Origin: Branchiostoma belcheri
Lineage: Eukaryota > Chordata > Leptocardii > Amphioxiformes > Branchiostomatidae
DNA length: 64,000 bases
Reading direction: 5' to 3'
NCBI RefSeq assembly: GCF_001625305.1
Contig: NW_017804054.1
Location: forward strand, 1,032,681 to 1,096,680
The notes under the pieces are model-generated. The model was not told the DNA's origin and searched no databases. It saw only the letters and a program-made list of their open reading frames with translations. Positions 13,101 through 25,100 of the stretch are shown here, piece by piece; position 1 is the first letter of the stretch; each line of letters opens with the position of its first letter. The position numbers were made by a program, and so were the translations under genes.

Positions 13101-16100
13101 GAAATGCAGTTAATACTTGTTTTTCCATAGTACAAAATGTAGTAGTATGCACATCTACATAATGTTACTTTTGTATGTTATTATGAACAGTGTATTACTA
13201 ACTCTCCCTTTCAACTGATGTGTGACCGAATATTTGACAGATTATTCAAGGAATGTCATAGACAAACAATGTCTTGTGTTTCAAGGCTTGAATAGTTTAA
13301 TGACATTCTTTCCAGAGGGACGAAGGTGGTGAGAGTGAGCTCCAAGATGTCTTTGTCCAGTCTGAGGGACGTCCTCCCACCTGAGTGCCTGAAGAATGTA
13401 GGGTCGGCCTGGGACAAGAGATGTGAGTGCCTATCTTCTATGCAGAAAGTTGTAAAACAGATGAAAAACTTATTTCTTCAGATGAGTTTTTGTCATCTCA
13501 GAGCATTATTGCTAGTATATCATGAAAGTGATAAGTTTTAAGAGACTTGTTGCTTGTCCTATTCCCAGTCTGAGAATCTGCAGTATGTGAATAAGTTGCT
13601 GAATGTGTGTTAAATGTGACGTTACTATGATCCAACAGTGAGACATGAAAGCTGGAGGTACAACGTGCTGGTGGTGAGACCTGTACAGGAGAGCAGGGAC
13701 ACCATGGCAAGATTCTGTGCCTTTCTCAGGCAGAGTAACTCTGTAAGTCAAAGCTTTTGTATGCAAGCTAGTAACTGTGATCTTCTATAATTACTTCTGG
13801 GTTTGGAAGTACTGGTTTGGGTGGCTGAGTTGTGGGTTTGTGTGTTTGCTCCAAGTAGCTTTGGTTGCATGGTGGGTGGGAGGGGATTTTGACATGACAG
13901 TTGATTGATATGTCACACACACACATTACATGCCGGGTGGGAGTAAGTGGCAATATGTGAAGGAATTTAGGTAGTGGTGTAATACCCGATTGAATTATAT
14001 CATACAATTCCCTCCATAGTTCCCAAAATTCTGAATTCTCTGATTTCTTGTTTATAGTTTTGTGACATAGTCTTTTATTCTTGATTAACATTCACACATA
14101 CACATACACATACTAAAAAGGACATACATTCTGTCTCTATTTTTATGTAGACTACATGTAGTTTATTGCAACGCTATTTTCCTCCAGGCAACTGTGTCAA
14201 CCTTACTTGTGTCTGGAGCACCAGCTCCAGTGAAACTCTTCTTGATACCTTCTTGCAAGTTCACTGAAGACTTAGGTTAGTTCTAATTGTTTACCATCTA
14301 CCTATAATAGTTACTGTAGCTTAGTGTCTAAATGTTGTATGTACCTCTTCCTTGGTGCTGCTCATTAGTTTTGAGTGGTTAAATGTTATTGATAACATAT
14401 AAGTTGTCCTTTGTGATTTTCTTTCTGTTCAGAATTTGTATCCACATGGCAAGATATGTTTGACTGGATGTATGTTTTTGTGCATCTTTTCAACAGGACT
14501 TGGTGCATGTAGTGACCATGGAAAGATGTTTGCCATTCTGTCCTACAAAGTCCTCCCACCTTCAAGTTCTACACATTCCAAACAGAAAAACAAGAAAAAC
14601 AGGTGAGCCAGATTTTTATCCAGAGAAAATGACAGGCTCAGCTGTGCTGAACAGAGATTTAGACATATAAAAAAAATCAGGCATTGAAAAAATTGAAAAG
14701 AAACTGTAAAACTGTGGAAAGTGCTAGTCTCAATATGATAAGACTTTAAATGTAGTTCTTTATTTGAGATATGTTGCTAATACTTGACTGTTATGCAGAC
14801 TTTTATCAGAGTCTTCTTCAGGAGGCTTATCATATAAAACAATGTCTGTTTGGCCTTGCATCAAAATATAATGTTTCTTTCCAGCAAGGAGAAGACAGGG
14901 ATGCCTCTGACAGAGAAACAGCCCTTCACCACTGACTATGTGGACAATGACTTTGTCCACGATGACTATGATGTTGGTGACCAACTGCCCTCTCTGGTGA
15001 ACAGCTTCAACACCAATGTTTTCACCTCGGTATGATACAGACCACTTTCCTTGTTTAAATTTTGAGGCACGTAAACAGCCAATTTCTTTTTAATGAGTTA
15101 TCGGTGAGTAGTGGCAAATTCTTCAAAGACTTCTTGCAGAAACAGTAGAAAACATTGGATGATATGATTCCTTTGAGAGCAAGCAAAAAATTCCGGAGCT
15201 AGGTCTTCATCTTGCTCTGCACTATCAAGGTTTATGAAGCTGATCATATACTAGTAGTAGCCTTATGAGTTACTTGATAATGACTTTCAGGTCTTTAACT
15301 TGGAGAAGCCAGCCCTGAAGCAAATGGATCAAAACACCCTGAAGAAGACCGAACCAAAGAGTGAGGACAAGCAGGGCAAGGACAGTACAATAACTGACGG
15401 GTCACAAGCAGGGTCAAGGGTTAAAGATACATCTATGCAACAACCATTCCGAGATATCAGTTCTGGTGTGGTGCCTAACACGGAAGGGAGGGGGAGACAA
15501 CGGAACGGGGTCTTGGAACAGAGCAACTTTGCGGATGATGCCAGCGTAGGAAGTCGTCGCTCTGCAGAGGCACCATCGCAGGTGTTGAGCGCTGTAGACA
15601 ACGCCATCCCGGTGGACCCACGACTTGCTCGGAGGAGGCAACCGTCAAGTGAGTCCAACACGTCCTCTATCGAGAACAGAACCCCTCCCATGGAGACTCC
15701 ACAGTCGCCAGACTCTATCAGTATGACCATTCCAGAGAGAGACTTTGTTGAGACAGAATCTACTACAAGCCACATTTCATCTGGTAAACAACTTGATATT
15801 ACCTCACAAAGTGTACAGGAGGACAAAGCAGCAGAACAACCAGAGATCCCACTTGTAAAGAAACCTTCCAATGCAGTGACCCCAAAGAACGATGAAGACA
15901 GTGCAGTAACACAGACCCTTGGTGAAAGTGTAAAAAGTAGTAATGAAGTGAAGAAGACCAGTGTGACACCCCCAACTCAGGCATTTCTTCCCAAGAAGAG
16001 GCCGGTACGTGGCGTTTTTGCTCACTTGAAGAACAAGGGACCTTCTCATAGTGCAACTGCCAGTCTCCATCTGGACACTGACTTGGAAACAGTTGACTTG

Positions 16101-19100
16101 GCAACTACTCAGAGGCCCAGAAGGTCGGGGATTCCATTTGGTTCTGCCTTAAAGATAACAGTCAAGAATCAAAATGTCCTCAAGGAGAACAATAAAGATT
16201 GCAGTACAGAAACAAAAGTGATCAAAAAGATGAAAACTGATGACACTCGCAGCGATGCAGTTGTAAGCCCCCAAATGGCAGAATGGTCTCCCACAAAACA
16301 GACTACCGGAGACAACTATGACAATGTTATGATGGACCTTGACAGTGATACTGCTGTGCATGAAGGGGAGGATCAAGAACAGAAAGAAAAGAGGGACAAA
16401 TGTGAAGAGACCCAACGACAGAATAGTGAAAGTGGTGCAACTGAAATGGAAAAAAGTGAAACTAACACACATAAACACAGCAAAGAAGAGAAAGGGGAGA
16501 ATGACAACACGAAGAAGGCAGCATTTGATGGTCCAGGTAGAAAGAAGACAGATACTGAAGAAGCAGGTACGCTCATAGTGCCAACCCACCATCGCTACAA
16601 CCAGGGAGACTCTTTCTACAGAGCAAACTTGATCCGCAACCCATGGCTAGATGACAATGAGGAACTCATGCAGTACAGACATGTTGTTCCAAAAGGAGCA
16701 ACTAATATTAGTCCTCCAAGAAAGGGTGTTGCAAAGGAACAGAAGGACAACAACAGCCAAGCGGAGCAGATTCAGGACCAAGGACAGCATCAGCAGATAA
16801 TGGGAAACAATGGTGTGGAATCAGAAGTAAACCATAGTCATAGACACAAAGCTACTACAAGTGAAGGTCATTCGAAAGAGGCATGCAGTGGCGGTAAATT
16901 ACTGATGCCAGATTACTTAAAAGCTGCACAGAAGGTGGGTGCAGAAGATGTGAAAAGGAATGATGTACAAGAAACAACCAAGAAGCAGCTAGATTCTCAA
17001 CAGACAGCTGCACAAGTGAAAGATGTCAAATCCAGGGAGCAGAGGACCCACAGAAACAGCTCCTCCTCGAGCACATTCAGTAGATCCAGGAGCAAGTCCA
17101 AAAGTCGTACAGTCAACCAGACTCGCAGCAGGTCAAGGAGCCTGCCCAGGGGGAGGAATAGAACAAAAAGTAGGAATCGCAGGAATCCTATTACGAGGAA
17201 AAGAAGTACATCTAGGAAGTCACCTAGGAGAAGAAGAAGCCGGTCTAGAAGTAGGCAAAGAGACCGATCTAGAAGTAAGTCCAAGGATTCACCTCAGGGT
17301 GCAAGGTCAGACGGCAAAGCCATCCCAAGAGCGAGGAGGTCGGGTATTTCTGTCCCTGCCATTGGACGGAATGTCTTCCCTGGGTCCCGCATGAACATCA
17401 CCAGTCCTTACAGAAGGAAGAGGCCTGAGCGTAGGAAGAGAAGCTCGAGCAGCAGCAGCAGTGACAGCAGTGAGCGACCCAGGAAGGCGTACAGTCAGCT
17501 GGACCGGTGTCGCCGGTCACGCATCAGGAGGAACAGGACAAAGAGGACCTGTAGAAGTTCTGACCAGAGGTCGAGCAGAGATGAGAATTCTTCAAGTTGC
17601 AGTCCAGAGAGGAGGTCCAAGAGGAGATTAGGGTCTCGAAGCAATCGGTCCAGTGAAAGTAATGACCAACAGGAAGGTGGAAAAGGCAATGCCTCCCACG
17701 ACAGACAGGAGAAGAAGCATGATACAGAGGGTCAAGGAAAATCAAGAAAAGCTGCTAGCCCAGAGAAGAAGTGTACTGAGAAAGATAGCAGAGATCCAAA
17801 CCAATGCAGTGAGGAAAAGAAGCTGATGTCAAAAGAAAAGATAGATCTTGTGGAGAGGGTTCTCTTTCTAACCACAGGAAAAATGGTAAAGTTTGACTAC
17901 GCAGACAGAGTGCACAGGCATCTGTTTCGCCTGGACATTGAGAGTCTTCAACAAGAAGCCAAGAGACTTGCCATCAACAAAGGACTGAGCGAAGATTGGT
18001 TGAAAGAAGAGTTTGTGTGTCAGCCTGGATCTGATGAGGAAGAAGATGAGAAGCCCACTGATAAACACATCTCTACGATGACACGGGGTGCCATAGTCTA
18101 CGAGATACTACAACTCAGGAAGGAGTTGAACCTTACCTCAGGCTACAATCCCAACTACATGTTCAAGAACATAAGGAGAAAGGACCTCATTGCAAGCCTG
18201 GAAAAGTTGAGGGCAGCAAAACAGGAAATCTTGGCATCATCTGCATGGAACATGACAAAGGCAAGTTTAAAGGTGAAGAAGGAAGCGCCTAAAATTTTTA
18301 CAACAGATACAGGATGTGGTGAAAATCCTGTGGAAATATTGCTTCAGAGAAAGGGCGATGCCATTGTCAAGGTTGTCAAGGACTTTGTCACCCACAATAA
18401 ATCTATGGGATTGCCAGTTAATATGGACAAAGAAGAGATGACACCAAAGCAACTGATGGGAGCGAGATGCGATGATGAGCACATGGAATCTGCCCTGAAT
18501 GTGTTCCCGAATGACCCGAGGTGTCACTCTGATGTCCACATGGTCGACATGCAGAACAACAATGCAGCAAGTGAAGCTCCGAAGAAGAAACTGTCAATAG
18601 CTGAGACAATGGCGAGAAGCTTGGAGGACAGTGGACCTGGCACTCTCCAGGACAATGCTGTGGAAGTGGAGGTAGTTGTAGCTGTGGAAAGGAGCCCACA
18701 AACACAACATGGTAAGTGGCCCACCATGTTTTGTTACACTTGAAGCCATACAAAACATTATTGTATGGATGGCATACTCTGGTGAGCCCTGGGTGGAAGG
18801 TTTATGTTGATAATTGTGAAGAAGAATTAGGTTTGTTGTTTGTTGACAGTTATTTTCAGTACAATCTGGAACTTAATGTCTGTCCCAGTCAATGATACTA
18901 ACATTTCTTTGTGTTTGCAAATTTGTATGTAGAACAAAAAACCATGATGAAGGTAGTGATGTCTAAGCCAACAGTCTGACTAGTATAAAAATGTACTGAT
19001 AAACTAACAAGAAAATATTAACTATCAACACAACATTAACAGTAATCAATGCTTGTAAAGCATACTAACTGACACTTATGTCTAATCATAAGCAGTTGAC

Positions 19101-22100
19101 AAAAAATAAGCTTTTTAATACACAGCACCTCTCTCAGACCAACCTGTACCTCAGCCAAACGAAGCAGTAAACCTGGTCGAGCCATCTGCAGACAATTGTG
19201 ATGTTCCTATGGATACAGTGGAGGGGGATACAGAGAATAACATGCATGGGTCCAGAGTGTTGAAAAGTCTTAGCAGCTTAGTTGAGTATGCGACAGACTC
19301 GAGTGAAGAAACTATGTGTCAGGATGTAGATTTGCCTGACGAGTTGGAAATGACACCGGAGATAACATCAGAAAGCGAAGAAGATTCTTGCCAAGAGGTT
19401 CCACTAAAAGTAGAAGGAAACTGCAAGCAACTTTTGAAGCAAGACGTTGAATCTGAAGCAGAAGCAAAATGGAAACAAAGTTTTGAGCAAATTGAAAGGT
19501 CAAAAAGTGAGAACGCTTTTCAACAAGAAATTGGAGAAGAACGAGAATGCAAAATTGAAAAATTGAAGCAGGTTGAAACAGAATCCAAAAGCGAAGATGT
19601 TTTTAACCAAGAAGTTGGAACAGAATGCGAAAGGAAAGAAAAGTTTAACCAAGAAGTTGAAACAGAAGTCAACAGTGAAGAAATTTTTGAGCAGAGAATA
19701 GAACCAGATATACAGCCAAAAATTAAAGATGTTTTGGAGGAAGGAGTCATAGCAGAGACGGAAGGTGAAAATATTATCCATCCAGAAATCAAAGATGAAA
19801 CAGGATCCAAAAGTGAAGAAAATTTGAAGCAAGTAGTCAAAGAGGAATGTTACAGTGAAGAAAGTTTGAAGAAACTGGTTCCAACAGAATCAAAAAGTGA
19901 AGAAAATTTGAAGCACCCGGTTCCAACAGAATCAAAAAGTGAAGAAAATTTGAAGCAACCGGTTCAAATAGAATCAAAAAGTGAAGAAAATTTGAAACAA
20001 CAAAGTCAAGCAAAAGTAGAATTGAACTTTGAAGAAGTTGAGTCCGAAAGTAGGGCAAAGCCAGTTGTACTTGACAGAGAGGCCAAAGACGCTCTTTTAG
20101 AACAGAACAAAGATTGGGTAGACAAGATACTGGAGCAGGCAACAAGACCGCCAGAGAAGGTACTGGGAAGCAAAGAGGACAAAGACGCCCTGTTGGAAAA
20201 GAACAAGGAATGGGTGGATAGGGTGTTGGAAAGGGCCAGAAGATCGCCAGAAATCGACAGTCATATATATAGAAGATACAAGGAAAGGATGGCTGAACAA
20301 AGTAGAGATTGTGTGAGAAGGGACATGGATAGAGCTGATATTTCAGCAAGCATGACAAGAAGAGGAAGTTTTGAACAGATATCAACAGGGAAGGAGGGGG
20401 GGCAGCAATCCTCCAGACGGAGGGGTGACAGCAACATAAAAAAAGAAGGTAAGAATGTAGAATTTTGGTTTTAATTAATCAGAAAAGGTACAAGTAGTTA
20501 ACATACTTGTTTGCAAAGACAGTCGATAAACCATCAAAGTTTAGTTTAAGTAACTATGTTTGTCAGAACATCACATTTCTTTAGAAAATCTTTGCGTTAC
20601 CTGGATCTCTAAGTCTAACCTTTATCGTCATGCCCTAACAAATGGGTTGTCTTGGTATGAAAATCTAAGAGGGTATGTTTCTTTGTGACTTGGAAGAAGG
20701 GTTTGGGGGACTGTTTATTTACTGTGTACTTGTGTTTCTGTCTCAACTCTCCAGCTTGCCTGCTTTTTTGAGCTTCCTTTTTTACCCTTTCAGACTCTTA
20801 CTGTGATCACAAGGAAAATAACAACTCACAAAAATACAGCAAGTTGCACAAATACCGCTCCAAATCAGAAAAGTACAACTCCTCTCGGGCGTGGCTTCGC
20901 ATCCTGAAAGTTGAGCAAATAAGTAGTGACAATAGTAGCATTGAAGATGGTGAAATAATAGACACAAGTGATACAGACAGTGAAGCAAGTTACGACCATA
21001 GACTGGAGGTACCAGAAAATGAGACGAAAAAGAAAGGCCAAGTTGATGCAACTGTGCAAGATCTGGTTAAATCAAAAAGTCTGTACAACAGACCGTTGAC
21101 TCCAGCCGACTATGTCAAGCATGTCATTGCCACCCTGATCTCCACAGACCATGAAGAAGTAGAGGAATATCTGACAAAAGTGGAGGTTGCCAGGAAGATG
21201 GCATCACCTGCACAGTGGGAGGAGTTAGAGCTTGCTGTAACCTGGTATGAGCATATCCACCATGGACAGAGCAAATACCTATAGGTCAAGTAAATTATAC
21301 TCGTGCACACAAGCTCATGAAAAAGCTCCTATAAACATGCCTCAATTTGAATCATGAACATTTTGCAAAAGTACAAGTGATAAACATTAAACTGGCCCTA
21401 CAGGCTTCAAGTTTAATCTGATGTTATGTGTTTGTGTTAAATACAGAATATGGTTAATAGGCAAATGGCAAGATTACAAAGAATGATTTTGACAGTGAAA
21501 GAAACAACACTCCGAGTATTGATTGAGGAACAACATAGACTACTGAGCCAAACAGACATAAGATTCTGACGGTCTTTTCTTCTAGTTATGTGCAAAGGGT
21601 TGGCAGAAGAGGACATTTCTCTCTAGACAAAATGTGAAGGAAAGTTTTATAAACATCTTTTAGTAGGGCCCATCTAGTCGCAGGTTTCATTTGATGAAGC
21701 AACTTATTCCATGATGGGCATGATGTCAGATAGAAGGAAAGAAATTCCATACAGCTAGTTTCTCAGAGACTTTTCAACAAATCCAAACTGTCCAAAGATT
21801 GTTGATGCCCAAATAGCCACAGAGACCAAGGACTCGCCACTCTTTCACCATCAACATTGCCCACATACTAACTTCACAAGCAAGAGCACTGCTTGGGAAT
21901 GTACACAGCAACTGGAACATCAAGCTGATACTGTAAAAACACTAGTGCCATTTCTCGAGGGAGATGACAGTGGTCATGCTGCCAGAGATGAGACGAGATT
22001 GCACCCGATGCAAACGTCATCACTGCTACAGTGTACAACTACAAGGTCTTGTAGATGGCATGTTCATCCAATGATCTGCACACCACTCAAACTATAACTC

Positions 22101-25100
22101 TTTGTTCCACTCCTCACTGACTCTCACGCTAGGTAGGCAATCTTGCTGACTCCGCACTCCTCACACAGCTGAGTGTTTTAGGTAGTTGGTAGCTGGGTTT
22201 AATTTGGCTCCATAATTATTGGCATGACCAAGCCCTCTCAAAGGGCATGCTTGGCAATAAGCAATGAGACACAACCATGGCAGAACTTCATCATTAACAT
22301 AACATTAACATGTTACACTAATTGGATTAGAATTAAGCAGCATAACAAACCTCACCTTTTTAACTGGCTGGTAACAGTTTCCCCACAGCTGTAAAACTCA
22401 ACAAACATTTACTAACATTCTCTTTTGCTTCCATTATGCTGCTGACTAAATGCATTTAATGTTTTACAGCTTATGTCTCACAGGTGGTGGTACATGGCGT
22501 GTTGTTTTTACTAACCATGCAAATTTGATGTCAGGAACCATAACTTAAACACTTTTGAGTACCCCCCTCACTACCAATTCAAATTCAGCTGGGTACTAGT
22601 ATGCAAAACTGTTCATTACACTCCAAAAGTAGCAACATACAAAAGTTAGAAAGATATCCTAGTAGAGGAAACTTTGCAACATCAAGGTCATGAAATTAGT
22701 AACCAGTATTGATAACGCACAAGTCATGGGAGGTCATTTTGAACATGTAGCTGGGGACTTTTTCTCCTTCAGAAATCTAGATCATTTTGCAAGCAAGTAC
22801 AGTACATCAGGAACAGGTTAAACACTGGCAATGATGAGCTACACAGTTATGATACTGAATAGCCCCGGGTTTTGATTTAATGGTGTGACCGTAAGTGTCG
22901 AATTTATGGTTCCTATTGTGTATGATGAAGGATGGAGTAAAATCGCATTCTTGGGAATAATGCCAGTTGCCTGATGCGTGATGTGTCTACCTCTGTATGC
23001 CAGTTCACTTTGAACAAGACTCGTGTTTTTTTACAGACCCAATGCCGGTGAAACAAGCATGGAGTGCCCCTCAACCCATTTCTCCCACTCCCGGGAACCT
23101 AACCCTGCAGTGCAGTGATATTCCAGCAGGTGGTGTCAGCCAAGCTACATATGCTACTGGTTAGTGCCATTATAGGATGGTATTTCCTGTATAATGAAAT
23201 CCCTAAAGTTGCATATTGGTTACACTGTTTAGAGGATTTTGTGAACAGTTGTTGATGAAAATCAGATGTGCCAACAGGAATTATGTTGTTTTTTTGGTCT
23301 GTGCGTGTGTGTCTGCTTGCCCGTTGCATGTACATCTATGGAATAGTGTGGAAAATGGCTTGAGGTGTAAATTTTGTGTTCTTCTTCTTCCACTGCTTCT
23401 CTTGGGAAAGGACTTGAAGGTTTTCAACACAAGGACTTCTGGTAAGGTGGCCCCCACTCTTGTCAAGACCATTGAGACATTTGCATCCTTGACTATTTGC
23501 TGTCTCAATGGTCACTAACAACCTTTTAAGTATTAAAGACAACTAGTGCATGGTCAAGAGCAATCTGGTTGGTGCATGGGCAACCTTTAATGTAGCACTG
23601 TCAAGTACATAGTCACTGTCATAGTACATATTTGCACCCACAAAGTGAGTAGAGAATTGATGAGAAATAATATAATTACAAAACAAACATATTTAAATAC
23701 AAGTGTATGTACAAAATTTCCCTTTCTGTGTCCAAAGCAGAAAGGTCTTTCCGCTTCCTGCAAGAACCATACTGCAGAAATACTGTAAAAGAATATTCCC
23801 AGATTTTTCAGAATGTTTTGAATTCAATTGTAGTGCTACCTATTTGGCTCCAACAACGAGGTGTTGCCAAAAATGGACCTACAGCAATCTCAATCTGAAA
23901 TGGAAATCTTTATGTGATACAGCTGAAAATTTAACAAACACTGTTCTTTGGTGTTGACCCTTAGGAGTAGGTGAGGAGACCCTGAGGAAGGCCCCGGTGC
24001 TGGTCAGCCACAGAGAGAAGTGTTTGGACTGCAGCGCACAGCCAGAACAAACACCAGTCAAGATGGCAAACCAACATCAGGGCAACAAACCTCATAGTGT
24101 TAACATCACGGCCACGTCTGGTGGTCAGGACCGTGTCCCTGTGGATCCAAGGTTAAGGTCAAATGCAAAGGAGTTTCATGATGTCACAGGGTCCAACAAC
24201 AGAGACCCTTCACAGGGACAGAGTGATGCTGTAGGAAGTGTTGGGGCCGTGCGAAGGAACCTGTTGGAGAATGAGTTAAGTGACAGAGCTGTAGGTCCAG
24301 GCAAGGATCGTGGTGCCGATTTTTCCCCCTGCGACACGACATCAGGAAGTGGTGAGAACAGCCCAGAAGTATTACAGATGGCTGCACCTCAGGTTGACTG
24401 TGATTTTCTTCCCCCAACAAAAGAAGAGGGAATCGGCCCCATCTCACCCACAGGATCAGACCGAGAACTGTACAAAGAGAAGGAAAGCAATCCCCACTGG
24501 TTTGTCAACACAGAGAGGCAGCCGGAGAAGAGTAGAGTTGGAAATGACAGCAGTCTTGTCTCACCGGCAGGGTGGTATGGCAGTGCAGTAGACAACAACA
24601 GTAACTGTATGCAGGGGAAAGTGCCCATGAGAGAACAGGTTGGTCTACACTCTCGTAGTTACCCAGTACAGAAGCCTGAATGGAGACAGAAGTTACCCTG
24701 GCAGGAACAGGGCAGAAGTGACAACTACAGTTCTCCACAGGTCAAAAGTGCAGTCAAGCCAGGATGGGACTCTAAGATTAAGGCTCCTGTATTCCCTAGA
24801 CCACAAAAGCATCACAGCAGTGTTGGCCCACGCCAGGTCCAAAACCGTAGACCACCACATGTGCATCCAGTGCCACGCATGCCTTACCCCCGATTCCAGC
24901 AGCACTCCCAAACCCGACCTCCCCACCCCTCCCCTCCTCACAGACCCCCACCCCACTACTCTCAACAGCAAACCTCCCCTCAACGACTCCATCAACACCC
25001 TCCTATGTCTCCCTGCCGCCCCCCACTGTCGTCACCCAGACATGGCTGCATCCAGACCCCACCAAGGCCGCTGTTGAACAACGTTACACCTAGACCTCAC

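Noticed and set aside
15329..15871. 180-codon minus-strand open frame
   Set aside because: Antisense shadow of the large TASOR coding exon.
18712..18743. Stop codon at 18,741 as the true end of the 1,147-codon frame
   Set aside because: A strong donor GTAAGT at 18,712 and an in-frame downstream exon show that this is intron read-through.
19837..20385. 182-codon minus-strand open frame with repeated FLHFLIL motif
   Set aside because: Antisense shadow of the ESKSEENLK tandem repeat in the TASOR exon.
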